From Bradyrhizobium sp. 170 (GTDB taxonomy: Bacteria > Pseudomonadota > Alphaproteobacteria > Rhizobiales > Xanthobacteraceae): 64,000 nucleotides of DNA. Under the pieces are notes generated by a model, which was not told the DNA's origin, searched no databases, and saw only the letters and a program-made list of their open reading frames with translations. Both the position numbers and the translations under genes were made by a program. Shown here one piece after another: positions 44,781-53,457 of this stretch (position 1 is its first letter; each line of letters starts with the position of its first letter). The DNA lies in NCBI RefSeq assembly GCF_023101085.1, contig NZ_CP064703.1:6324001-6388000 (forward strand), in the 5' to 3' direction.

Positions 44781-44796
44781 ACGCGGCTCCTTATTC

Positions 44797-45180
44797 TCAA
44801 CTACATGGGGCATAAACCGTGAAGACGACTTCAAGCCCAGCGTCGGCAAGCGCCGACACCGTCTCCTGCGAGATAGCAAAGGCGGACGAATGCGGTTCAA
44901 CGCCTGCCTGTATGCCGACGTTGAGACTTCGCAACTCGCACTGTCCCCAAATCGTCTTCGCTTCGGGCGGCAACGAATTTACCAACTCAACGAGCCTTGC
45001 AGTGGTCTCCTCAAGCGATGAATAGTTCTCATTCAACTCGACGGATGCAGTTTGTGCAGATTGGTTCAGCACGATCACGGAAGACGCCATGGCGTCGAGG
45101 ATCGCTTGCAATCCAGCCTGCACACGAATGTCGAGATCAACGTTGAGAAACTCGGTAACCGACTTGTCCTTGGATGACAT
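44797..45180 (-). CDS. Hypothetical protein, weakly DUF4279-like
   Basis: 127 aa from MSSKDKSVTEFLNVDLDIRV. The ending LNVGIQAGVEPHSSAFAISQ, then ETVSALADAGLEVVFTVYAP resembles the C-terminal pattern of DUF4279 proteins (an L-D-I-D-x-Y-like strand after a short helix), but the match is only by eye. No signal peptide. The ATG at 45180 has GAATTTCGC upstream, a poor site, so start confidence is modest. Between PhzF and the cyclase gene, same strand. Confidence 0.65.
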   Translation of the reverse strand: MSSKDKSVTEFLNVDLDIRVQAGLQAILDAMASSVIVLNQSAQTASVELNENYSSLEETTARLVELVNSLPPEAKTIWGQCELRSLNVGIQAGVEPHSSAFAISQETVSALADAGLEVVFTVYAPCS

Positions 45181-45209
45181 GCGAAATTCCTGAATGCTCG
45201 GGGTAGGCC

Positions 45210-46520
45210 CTATCCCAACCGCCACACGGCCATCGGCCGTTCATAGCCCCTGACCTCGACCTCGCCGAGCGAGACGGCATCGCCGCAGGCTTCGCCGAGC
45301 GCGTCGCGAACCGCTTCCGAGATCAGGAACTGCGAGTTGAAATCCTTGTTGAGCGCTTCGAGCCGCGAGGCGAAGTTCACGGTGTCGCCGATCACGGTGT
45401 ATTCCTTGCGCCGCGGCGAACCGACATTGCCGGCGACCACCTCGCCGATGTGGATACCGATGCCGATACGCAAGGGCCAGCTCGTCGCTTCATTGATGCG
45501 TGCATTCGCTTCCAGCATTTCGCGCGCCGCTGCGACCGCACGGTGTGCCGGGTCCGGCGCATGGAGGGGCGCTCCGAACAACGCCAGGAATCCGTCGCCT
45601 AAAAACTTGTTCACGATGCCGCCGTGGCGGTCGAGAATTTCGACCAGCACGGCGAAGGCGCCATCGAGCCGGTCCACCACTTCCTGCGGCGTGCGGGTGC
45701 GGGCGCCGGCAGTAAAACTGCGGAAATCGACGAACATGACGGCGACGCGGCGGATGTCGCTGTCGGTTTTCGTGCCCTCGGCCATCAGGCGTTCTACCAC
45801 CTGCGGCGAAACGTGCTGGCCGAACAGGTTGGTGATGCGGTCGCGCGCGGTTGCCGCCTTGATGCTTGCCTCGAACTGCCGTCGCAATTGATGCCCGACC
45901 GCTCCTGCGAGCACGCCGCAGATCAGCAGGATCAGGCTGCGCGCGGCGTGATAATAGAGGGGCTCCCCATTGGCCCCGACAGCGGGATGGTAGAACATCG
46001 CCATGCAGAACAGCTGCACGGCGGCGACGGCGCCGGTGAAGGTCGAGAGCCAGAAATCCAGCCGCAGCGTGGAGAGGATGATGAAGATGAAGTAGATCAT
46101 CGGCGTCACGAAGCCGAGCGCGGCCACCGATCCCATGCTGTTGATGTGCAGCGCCAGCGCGACCGTCGGCATCGAGGTTTCGATCAGCGCGCCGATATAG
46201 CGCCGGACCACCGGGAGGTCGCGGCCCCGCTGCATATGGCGGGTGATCTGGCTATGCACCCACAGCTCGAACAGGATGAACGGCCCGATGATCGAATAGA
46301 GGTATTCCGGCTTCAGATTGCCGTGCCAGACGCGGCTCACCGCCTCGGCTGCGAAGAAGTAGACGGTGCACAGGATGATGGCGAGCAGCGCGGTGGTTGC
46401 GATCAGGGCCTTGATGCGCAGGAGTTCGGTCGTCATCACTTCCTGCATCAGCGCGCGCTGGAAGTCGGCCGACACCCCTGTGTCTTGGTCTTTAGTTTTC
46501 TCGCCCCAGAACCCTGCCAT
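45210..46520 (-). CDS. Membrane-bound class III adenylate/guanylate cyclase
   Basis: 436 aa from MAGFWGEKTKDQ with AGGTGAGG upstream; longer starts enter a repeat. About six membrane helices (45-235), then a cyclase domain: VAVMFVDFRSFTAG (first Asp), VNKFLGDGFLALFG (Lys and second Asp), and KEYTVIGDTVNFASRLEALN. All catalytic and base-binding positions look normal, unlike the CHASE2 cyclase. The input sensed by the membrane domain is unknown. Confidence 0.92.
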   Translation of the reverse strand: MAGFWGEKTKDQDTGVSADFQRALMQEVMTTELLRIKALIATTALLAIILCTVYFFAAEAVSRVWHGNLKPEYLYSIIGPFILFELWVHSQITRHMQRGRDLPVVRRYIGALIETSMPTVALALHINSMGSVAALGFVTPMIYFIFIILSTLRLDFWLSTFTGAVAAVQLFCMAMFYHPAVGANGEPLYYHAARSLILLICGVLAGAVGHQLRRQFEASIKAATARDRITNLFGQHVSPQVVERLMAEGTKTDSDIRRVAVMFVDFRSFTAGARTRTPQEVVDRLDGAFAVLVEILDRHGGIVNKFLGDGFLALFGAPLHAPDPAHRAVAAAREMLEANARINEATSWPLRIGIGIHIGEVVAGNVGSPRRKEYTVIGDTVNFASRLEALNKDFNSQFLISEAVRDALGEACGDAVSLGEVEVRGYERPMAVWRLG

Positions 46521-46576
46521 CACCTCACCTGTCGCCGGCATCCCGTCTGTCGCCCTCGCTGCGTTTCCGTTTCCGT

Positions 46577-46687
46577 CGTCATTGCGAGCGAAGCGAAGCA
46601 ATCCATTTCACCGCTTGCAGAGATATGGATTGCTTCGTCGCTTCGCTCCCTTGCGCAAACGCTTCGCGTTTGTCGCAGGCAATGACG
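46577..46687. repeat. Dispersed palindromic repeat, family 1
   Basis: CGTCATTGCGAGCGAAGCGA and GTCGCAGGCAATGACG, with the AAACGCTTCGCGTTTGTCG block shared with 281-393. Confidence 0.85.
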
Positions 46688-46728
46688 GCCGCACCACCTT
46701 CTTCGGGAACGCATCCACATTTATAACC

Positions 46729-47895
46729 TCAATCAAGCGTACGACGGAAGCGCGTCACGGCGATCGTCATCGCCACCAGCATCAGTGCAATGAGTGCAAT
46801 CGCATCGTATTGCAGGTTCTGGATGGTCGCGCCCTTCAGCATGATGGCGCGGACGATGCGGACGTAGTGCGTCAGCGGCAGGCCCTCGCCGAGATACTGC
46901 GCCCAGACCGGCATGCCCGCGAACGGAAACATGAACCCGGACAGCAGAATGCTGGGGAGGAAGAACATCATCGACAGCTGCACCGCCTGCAACTGGTTCT
47001 GCACGATGGTCGAAAACGTGTAGCCGATCGACAGATTAGTGGTGATGAACAACGTCGTCAGCAGCGCCAGCATCAGCACGCTGCCGAGGATCGGTACCCC
47101 GAACAGGCCTACTCCGATGCCGATGATCAGCGTGGCCTGGATGAATCCAACCAGCACGTAGGGAATGATCTTGCCGAACATGATTTCCACAGGCCTGATC
47201 GGCATCGAGAGCAGGCTTTCCATGGTGCCGCGCTCGATCTCGCGCGTCACCGACAGCGCGGTGAAGATCAGCATGGTCATGGTCAGGATGGTGCCGACCA
47301 GACCCGGCACGATGTTGAGCCGCGACTCGGCAGCCGGATTATAGCGGGCATGCGCCCTGATCTCGAATGGCAGCGAGGACGGATCGCCGATGTGGAGGTC
47401 GTGCGCGAGTGCGGTCTGCACCACTACGCCGAGCGTGCCGAGCGCAGAGCCTGCCGCAACCGGATCGGTAGCGTCGGCTGCAACAAGCAGCGCCGGGCGG
47501 TCGCCGCGCCGCACCGCACGCTCGAAACCGCGCGGGATCTCGACCCCGAACAGCACCTTGCCGGACTGCAGGAGATCGTCAAATTCGGCGACAGTACGCA
47601 CTTCGCGGGTGAAGCGGAAGTAGCTCGTATTCTCAAGCGCCTTCAGCACGGAGCGCGCCAGATCGCTATCCTCCTGTATCAACACCGCGGTCGGCAGGTG
47701 GCGCGGCGTGGTGTTGATGGCAAAGCCGAACAGCACGAGCTGCATCACCGGGATCATCACGATCATCGCGAACGAGACGCGGTCCCGGCGGAGCTGGATG
47801 AATTCCTTGACCAGCATCGCAAAGCTACGCCGCCAGAAGCCGAAGCGCGGCTCCGGAACGTCGCGATTCTGATTGGTCGTCTCTATTGCACTCAT
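46729..47895 (-). CDS. ABC-2 type transporter permease
   Basis: 388 aa. One N-terminal helix (about 39-58, VSFAMIVMIPVMQLVLFGFA), a large periplasmic domain (about 60-190), then five helices with VTREIERGTMESLLSMPIRP (about 225-244), typical of YbhR/YhhJ-type permeases. It works with the ATPase encoded directly upstream (4-bp overlap) and the HlyD-type lipoprotein. Confidence 0.94.
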   Translation of the reverse strand: MSAIETTNQNRDVPEPRFGFWRRSFAMLVKEFIQLRRDRVSFAMIVMIPVMQLVLFGFAINTTPRHLPTAVLIQEDSDLARSVLKALENTSYFRFTREVRTVAEFDDLLQSGKVLFGVEIPRGFERAVRRGDRPALLVAADATDPVAAGSALGTLGVVVQTALAHDLHIGDPSSLPFEIRAHARYNPAAESRLNIVPGLVGTILTMTMLIFTALSVTREIERGTMESLLSMPIRPVEIMFGKIIPYVLVGFIQATLIIGIGVGLFGVPILGSVLMLALLTTLFITTNLSIGYTFSTIVQNQLQAVQLSMMFFLPSILLSGFMFPFAGMPVWAQYLGEGLPLTHYVRIVRAIMLKGATIQNLQYDAIALIALMLVAMTIAVTRFRRTLD

Positions 47896-48836
47896 TGGAA
47901 ATTGTCCTTTGAGCGGGTCATGAGATCGATGAACACGTCTTCCAGCGAAGGCTCGCTATCCTGCCACTGCCATCCCTTCGTATCGCGATAGGGAGCGATG
48001 GTCGCTTCAAGCGCGGATTTGTCGCGCCCCGAGACGTGCAGGCTGGTGCCGAACGGCGCCACCATGTCGATACCGGGCTTGCCTGCGAGTTCGGCCGCAA
48101 GCCCGTTGAGGTCGTCGCCGGAGACCGTCCAGGTCGACAACGCCGATTTCGCGATCACCTCGTCCACCGTGCCGTGCGCGAGCAGATGACCATAGGCGAT
48201 ATAGGCGATCTCGTGACAGCGCTCGGCCTCGTCCATGTAATGGGTCGAGACCAGCACCGTCAGCCCGTCGGCGGCGAGCGCGTGGATCTCGTTCCAGAAA
48301 TCGCGCCGCGCCTTGGGATCGACGCCGGCGGTCGGCTCGTCCAGCAGCAGCAATTGCGGATTGGGCAGCGTGCAGGCGCCGAGCGCCAGCCGCTGCTTCC
48401 AGCCGCCGGAAAGCTCGCCGGCGAGCTGCTCCTCGCGGCCGTTCAGGCCGATGCGCTGGATCATCTCGCGTGCCACGCCCCGCGCATCGCGCAGGCCGTA
48501 AAGCCGCGCGACGAATTCGAGGTTCTCGCGCACCGAGAGATCCTGATACAGGCTGAAGCGCTGCGTCATGTAACCGACCTGGCGCTTGATCTTGTCGGCG
48601 TCGCGGCGGATGTCGTAGCCGAGGCAGGTGCCCTCGCCGGCGTCAGGCGTCAGCAGCCCGCACAGCATGCGGATGGTGGTGGTCTTGCCGGAGCCGTTGG
48701 GGCCAAGGAAGCCGTAGATCGAGCCGCGCTTCACCTGCATCGAAAGGTCATGCACGACCTCGCGGCCGCCGAACGATTTTGACAGGCCCTCGACGTTGAT
48801 GGCGATGTCGGGGCCTGATGCGGGAGCCGAGTTCAT
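47892..48836 (-). CDS. ABC transporter ATP-binding protein
   Basis: 314 aa. Walker A GPNGSGKTT (about residues 44-52), signature LSGGWKQRLALG (about 143-154), Walker B LLLLDEPTAGVD (about 162-173), and H-loop VSTHYMDEAERC. DrrA/YbhF-type drug or polyketide exporter ATPase. It overlaps the genes on both sides by 4 bp. Confidence 0.96.
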   Translation of the reverse strand: MNSAPASGPDIAINVEGLSKSFGGREVVHDLSMQVKRGSIYGFLGPNGSGKTTTIRMLCGLLTPDAGEGTCLGYDIRRDADKIKRQVGYMTQRFSLYQDLSVRENLEFVARLYGLRDARGVAREMIQRIGLNGREEQLAGELSGGWKQRLALGACTLPNPQLLLLDEPTAGVDPKARRDFWNEIHALAADGLTVLVSTHYMDEAERCHEIAYIAYGHLLAHGTVDEVIAKSALSTWTVSGDDLNGLAAELAGKPGIDMVAPFGTSLHVSGRDKSALEATIAPYRDTKGWQWQDSEPSLEDVFIDLMTRSKDNFQ

Positions 48837-49618
48837 CGCTTGTCCGCCATTGGCGTTCGAGGATTGAGAAACACGCTGATCGGCTGGCCGACGCGCAGCA
48901 CATCAGGCCGGCTCGGCCGCGCCTGGATCAAATAGACCAGCTTGTTGCGCTCATCGAGGCTGTAGATCACCGGCGGGGTGTATTCGGCCGTGGTCGCGAT
49001 GAAATAGATCTTCGCCGTAAGGTCGGCCGCGCAATTATCGCAGGTCACCCGCACCTCGTCGCCGATCGCAAGCTTCGGCAGTTCCGTTTCGGCTACGAAG
49101 AAGCGCAGCTTCATGTTGCCGGGCGGCATGATCGACAACACCGGCCGCTGCGCCGGCACCATTTCGCCTTCGCGGAAGTAGATCTGCTGGATGGTGCCGC
49201 CGACCGGCGCAAAGCCGCTGCGCCGCGCCAACCTTGTCTGCGAGGTGTTGACGCGGGCTTCGGCGACGCGCAGCGCCGAAGTCGCAGAATCGAGATTGGC
49301 CTGCGTGCCGGAACCGGTCTTGCTCAGCGACGACGCGCGGTCAAAGGTCTGCTGCGCGTTGGCGAGCGTGGCCTTGTTCTGATTGAGGTCTGCCTGCTGC
49401 AGATCGTCGTCGACCGTATAGAGCTGCATGCCGGGCTTCACCTCGTCGCCCTCGCGCACGGTGAGCTTGGTGACGCGGCCGGTCTCGTCGGGACTGACGA
49501 AGATCATGTCGGCCTCGACCCAGCCCTGGAAGCCCGGGTCCTTCCGCTCCTTGCAGCCCGTGAGCACCGCGGCGAGCGCCAGCGCGGCCACAATTGCCGT
49601 CATTCGCGACGAGGTCAT
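48833..49618 (-). CDS. HlyD/EmrA-type membrane fusion lipoprotein
   Basis: 261 aa. Lipoprotein signal with lipobox LTGC (Cys at about residue 22). The biotinyl-lipoyl-like half VTKLTVREGDEVKPGMQLYT, a short coiled-coil ADLNQNKATLANAQQTFDRA, the second half RSGFAPVGGTIQQIYFREGE and beta-barrel follow. Shorter than classical HlyD (about 330 aa), as in YbhG-like proteins. The start overlaps the tetR stop in ATGA fashion. Confidence 0.92.
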   Translation of the reverse strand: MTSSRMTAIVAALALAAVLTGCKERKDPGFQGWVEADMIFVSPDETGRVTKLTVREGDEVKPGMQLYTVDDDLQQADLNQNKATLANAQQTFDRASSLSKTGSGTQANLDSATSALRVAEARVNTSQTRLARRSGFAPVGGTIQQIYFREGEMVPAQRPVLSIMPPGNMKLRFFVAETELPKLAIGDEVRVTCDNCAADLTAKIYFIATTAEYTPPVIYSLDERNKLVYLIQARPSRPDVLRVGQPISVFLNPRTPMADKR

Positions 49619-50325
49619 GTCGTCCTCCGTTCGCCAAAAATCAGATCGAGATGCACCCGAAACATTTCGAGGGCGTCCAGTGGCGCATGTCTGCTGAAAA
49701 GGCTCTGCCAGATCACGGCGATCAGCGCGGGCGCCACCATGATTTGCGGAAATCGCGCCAGGTTTTTCTGTTTGATCTCGCCGCGCGCAATCCCGAGTTC
49801 GATCAGCGCGCGCATGCCGGCGAGGCCTCGTGACACCACTTCGCGGTAATAGAAGTCGGCGACCGCGGGAAATCGCGGTCCTTCGGCGACGATCAGCCGC
49901 ACGAGGTCGCCGCGCCGTGTGGTCGCCACCTCCTCGATGAAGGTTTTGGCAAACCCTTCCACCATGTCGCGCACCGATGCGCCGGGCTGCGGTGGCGTGC
50001 CCCAAAGACGGTTGATCATCGGCACGATGGCGGTCCGGATCAGTTCCTCGAACATCGATTCCTTGTCCTTGAAGTGCAGATAGATCGTGCCCTTGGCGAC
50101 GCCGGCCCGCTTGGCGACGTCGTCCAGCCGCGTCGCCGCAAACCCGCGCGCAATGAACTCGTCCATCGCCGCCTCGATAATGGCCCCGCGCCGCTCGGCC
50201 GCGCGTTCGGCGCGGTTGGAGGCAAGTTTGGGCGACGTCGGAGCGGCCGGCGCCTTCTCCCCGGCCCGGCGATTGGCGGGTTTCGGGGCGGATTTCCGGG
50301 GTTTCCTGGCGGGTTCATTTGTCAT
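49615..50325 (-). CDS. TetR-family regulator of the export operon
   Basis: 236 aa. A basic, Pro-rich lead (about 1-45) is followed by the HTH: IEAAMDEFIARGFAATRLDD, VAKRAGVAKGTIYLHFKDKE (about residues 70-95), then the ligand domain. It is the first gene of the operon and lies directly behind a perfect palindrome at 50336, so self-repression is likely. Confidence 0.94.
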   Translation of the reverse strand: MTNEPARKPRKSAPKPANRRAGEKAPAAPTSPKLASNRAERAAERRGAIIEAAMDEFIARGFAATRLDDVAKRAGVAKGTIYLHFKDKESMFEELIRTAIVPMINRLWGTPPQPGASVRDMVEGFAKTFIEEVATTRRGDLVRLIVAEGPRFPAVADFYYREVVSRGLAGMRALIELGIARGEIKQKNLARFPQIMVAPALIAVIWQSLFSRHAPLDALEMFRVHLDLIFGERRTT

Positions 50326-50335
50326 GCTCGCAATA

Positions 50336-50353
50336 TGACTGACTAGTCAGTCA
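50336..50353. promoter_or_regulatory. Perfect 18-bp palindrome TGACTGACTAGTCAGTCA (TetR operator)
   Basis: Self-complementary over 18 bp and 11 bp upstream of the tetR start codon; length and symmetry fit a TetR/AcrR site. Confidence 0.85.
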
Positions 50354-50504
50354 CTGTCAATTTGGATCTGGAAATGGCCTTTCACATGGGCGTGACTGGC
50401 GTTGGTGAACTCCATTGCTGCCGGCCCTTGAGGATTTTGCGTGTCGCCAGCGGGCCGTCATATCCCACACATGCGGGGGTATCCGGCACACCGCGGCCTA
50501 TCCC

Positions 50505-50563
50505 CGTCATTGCGAGCGCAGCGAAGCAAAGAGATGGATTGCTTCGCTGCGCTCGCAATGACG
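50505..50563. repeat. Dispersed palindromic repeat, family 1 (short copy)
   Basis: CGTCATTGCGAGCGCAGCGA and TCGCTGCGCTCGCAATGACG, the most symmetrical copy in the window. Confidence 0.85.
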
Positions 50564-51334
50564 ATGGATGCAGTTTCGCATTCTCGCGGCGCACGGCGCC
50601 CGAGGTTTGCAGGGACCTTGTTCCTCCCCCGACAACGAGGGAGCAGGGAATGCCGGGTGCTTGCTGCACCCGCGGTCTCGTGTGCAATGGTGTAAAGAGT
50701 TGCGCACACGAGCATACAGGTACAGCCGGAGCACTCCGGCATCCCCTGCGCAATGGGTTGACGGCTTATGCCGCGCTCTCCCTGGAGACGAATTCGTCTT
50801 GCCTCCATCGCTGCCGGCTTGATGGCTAAATCGATCCGGTTGGATCGAAGTCGCCACCGGCAGCTTGGCACCAGCCACGGGTGTCGGGACCACACGGTTT
50901 TGCCGTACGCATCGGCGTCGTACGTCCTGCGCGACGTGCTCCACTCACAGGATAGACCTGCCCTGCGGCCACTCTTCGCGCCGACGCCATCGCGTCCACC
51001 GCATCCCGCCTCGCGTTCGTGACGATCGCGATACGCCCCTCTTGTCGAGACGGGACGCGCGGAAATAGCCACTGATTTGGGGTCAATTAGAAGCAGGAAA
51101 TTTTTGCAAGACAGGCTGGACGACCCAAATCAGATTGAATCTGTTCAGCAAATTAGATTTCTCGCGCACAGCTTTTCCAACGGGGTTGCCGGCGCTCGTG
51201 AGCGTATCACAGCCAGGACGTCGCCCGAGGCCTCGCCCCCAAAGCGTTGTCCGCGTCAGGATGACGTGATTGACTAAGTTATGGGGCGTTAGCCTGCCGA
51301 AATAGTCGGCGTGTTGAAGTCGAGCGAGGCGCAG

Positions 51335-51706
51335 ATGGATATTCGAGCCAGGCTAATAGAGATATGTGATGCGTTTAATGCACACGATCTGGATCGGATC
51401 ATGAGTTTCTTTGCCGATGATTGCGTTTTGGAGATGCCAAGGGGGAATAAACCGTATGGCTCCCGGTTTGAGGGCAGGCAGAATGTGCGGCAAGGGCTGG
51501 CTGCGCGTTTTGAAGGACTGCCCGACGTCCATTACGGGAACGCCGAGCATTTTGTGGATTCGGAATCTCAAACCGGCATTTCGAAATGGTGCCTCACCGG
51601 CACTGGTCGGGATGGCAAGAAGCTGGAAGTCCGGGGTTGCGACTTCTACAGCTTCCGCGACGGCATAGTGGTTCGAAAAGACTCATATTGGAAACTCGTC
51701 GAGTGA
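51335..51706 (+). CDS. SnoaL/NTF2-like protein
   Basis: 123 aa. ATG at 51335 with GCGAGG upstream; the GTG at 51311 is less likely. MDIRARLIEICDAFNAHDLD and IMSFFADDCVLEMPRGNKPY, then KLEVRGCDFYSFRDGIVVRK: the classic SnoaL-like order of helix, pocket and strands. Probably binds or isomerises a small molecule; substrate unknown. Alone between non-coding stretches. Confidence 0.85.
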   Translation: MDIRARLIEICDAFNAHDLDRIMSFFADDCVLEMPRGNKPYGSRFEGRQNVRQGLAARFEGLPDVHYGNAEHFVDSESQTGISKWCLTGTGRDGKKLEVRGCDFYSFRDGIVVRKDSYWKLVE

Positions 51707-51939
51707 ACCCGGGATGGCCGGTTGATGTGTCACCCGTAATCTCTAACCGGATATGACGCGGAAGTGCAGAATCGACACAAATGATACCGTTCGGGATCTT
51801 GCGCTCCCTGGCCCCTTACATATCGTCAACCACTCGGCCGTATCTGCGAAAGCGTCATCGTGCGTTAACGATGCGCGCAAGGGTCTTCTTAAGGGGCGCG
51901 GCCGGATAATGGTTTCAGCCATTGTCGCAAGAGCTCTCC

Positions 51940-52725
51940 ATGGATCGCCCGCGCCCCTCCGTCATCACTGCGCTCTTTTGGGCTTACTGGGATTTGGGCC
52001 ATGTGCTGCGAAAGGCCTGGCGCCCGGCCCTGTTCGCCTTTCTGGTGCTGTCGTTTGGGGGCTTTGCGGCGTTGGTTGTGCCGCTGCGGCTGACCTATGA
52101 TCCGGCAGGACAAGCGGTGATGCGGCTGGCCATCCTGATTGGACTTTGTTTTCTGCTGACGCCGTTTTTCCTGGCGGTCCACCGGCTTCTGCTCCTCGGC
52201 GAGGAGGCAACGCGATACGATTTCAAACCGTCGAGCCCGCGCTTTCAGTTGTTCTTCGGCTGGCTCGCCGTGGGCGTTGTTCTCTTGAGTTTTCCATCGA
52301 CTCTCGCTGCTTTCGCGGAGGCGAAGGGCCCTGTCTATTACTTTGGTCCATCTCCTCCCGATCTTGATCTCAAGATCGTAACGGTTGCGCGTATTGTCGC
52401 GTTGGCAATGGTCACGCAGCTTGTCGTGCTTTTTCCGGCAGTGGCTGTCGATGCGCCCGGAGCCGGCTGGCAAAATGCGTTCAGCGATTCACGCAATCAC
52501 ATCTGGTTTGTGCTTGCGGTAACGATCCTGCCGTTCATTCCAATCGGAATGCTCGCCGTCGCGGTCGCCCCCCTGTTCCGGTTCTCGCCGGGGACCCTGG
52601 CCGGAATGGTCGCAGGCCTGGCGTGGTTCGGCGCAATGATGCTTGCTGTATCGACACTCGGGGCTGTGATCGCATCACGTCTCTACCAGATCATCGGCGA
52701 TCGGCTGAACACGCCCTTGCGCTAA
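51940..52725 (+). CDS. Polytopic membrane protein, unknown family
   Basis: 261 aa. ATG at 51940 (MDRPRPSVITALFWAYWDLG); a TTG at 51922 is possible. About six membrane helices (for example PALFAFLVLSFGGFAALVVP and AMMLAVSTLGAVIASRLYQI). The layout resembles the YciC/DUF4013-like glycerophosphoryl-diester-esterase membrane-domain families, but I cannot assign it. Confidence 0.75.
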   Translation: MDRPRPSVITALFWAYWDLGHVLRKAWRPALFAFLVLSFGGFAALVVPLRLTYDPAGQAVMRLAILIGLCFLLTPFFLAVHRLLLLGEEATRYDFKPSSPRFQLFFGWLAVGVVLLSFPSTLAAFAEAKGPVYYFGPSPPDLDLKIVTVARIVALAMVTQLVVLFPAVAVDAPGAGWQNAFSDSRNHIWFVLAVTILPFIPIGMLAVAVAPLFRFSPGTLAGMVAGLAWFGAMMLAVSTLGAVIASRLYQIIGDRLNTPLR

Positions 52726-52913
52726 GGGCTGGGGTTGCGCCGAGCGCTCGTGTCCGGCGTCAGCCCTTGGATTTTTCAACGGTCAGCACCAAACGTTCAC
52801 GGCTTCGATGCCCATCCGACCAAAGCCCAATAGTGTGGAAGATATGCCGGCCGGTATTGTCATAAGCTGCCGACGAAAGCCTTTACCCGGTGAAACCAGA
52901 AGAGGGTCATCGC

Positions 52914-53342
52914 ATGAGCCCAGACGCCGTTGCCTTAGCCGCCATTGTCATCCTGATTTTTCCGATGGGTTACTTTTTTCTGGCGGCGCCCGCCTTTCTG
53001 CTGGTGAAGCTCGACATTCCACCCGTCACCCAGCTGTTGCGCGGCATGTTCAGTATCCATTTTCTGATGATGAGCGTTGCCGGTGTCATCGGGACGGTGG
53101 TCTTTGCCGTGACGGGCCGGCCGGTTTTCGCCATTGGCATCGGCTTGCTCGCGGCTTTCGCGGTCTGGGGGCGCCGCTGGTTTCTGCGACAGTGGGATGC
53201 CCAGCTCAGCGCCAGGGATGCCGGCGATGCCGATGCGGTGCGCCGGCTGCGGCGGCTGCATTGGGGCGGCATGCTGGCCAACGCGATGCAGCTTGCCGCG
53301 ATCGTGGGCAGCTTTCCTTATGTTGCGGCCACGGCCACTTGA
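52914..53342 (+). CDS. Small membrane protein, conserved hypothetical
   Basis: 142 aa from MSPDAVALAAIVILIFPMGY with AGAGGG upstream. Four membrane helices (about 5-25, 40-62, 64-84, 115-138) with an Arg/Asp-rich loop WGRRWFLRQWDAQLSARDAG between the third and fourth. Family not recognised. Confidence 0.7.
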   Translation: MSPDAVALAAIVILIFPMGYFFLAAPAFLLVKLDIPPVTQLLRGMFSIHFLMMSVAGVIGTVVFAVTGRPVFAIGIGLLAAFAVWGRRWFLRQWDAQLSARDAGDADAVRRLRRLHWGGMLANAMQLAAIVGSFPYVAATAT

Positions 53343-53363
53343 TCAAGTTCGCGCAACAAGCAG

Positions 53364-53431
53364 GTAGCCCGCATGAGCGAAGCGAGATGCGGGGCCTGGA
53401 CCCGGATGTCGCTTCGCTCATCCGGGCTACG
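53364..53431. repeat. Dispersed palindromic repeat, family 5 variant
   Basis: GTAGCCCGCATGAGCGAAGC and GCTTCGCTCATCCGGGCTAC; same ends as 43769 but with ATGAGCG in place of ATGGAGCG. Confidence 0.8.
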
Positions 53432-53457
53432 TTCTCTTCCGGTCCCAATGAGCGCAC

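Larger units (their letters stand above)
50326..51334. other. Long non-coding stretch with repeat-like content
   Basis: About 1 kb. It holds the tetR operator, a family-1 palindrome (50505-50563) and, from about 50568 to 51070, a stretch whose translations (for example CTRGLVCNGVKSCAHEHTG and GTSHGCRDHTVLPYASASY) I recall as false ORFs found again and again in Bradyrhizobium genomes. I regard it as a dispersed non-coding element rather than a gene. Confidence 0.55.

Noticed and set aside
50362..51090. Several frames of 80-200 codons on both strands
   Set aside because: They contradict one another, have no ribosome sites and fall in a stretch I regard as a dispersed non-coding element.
51077..51277. 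66-codon plus-strand frame
   Set aside because: No convincing start site and no family-like sequence; likely accidental.
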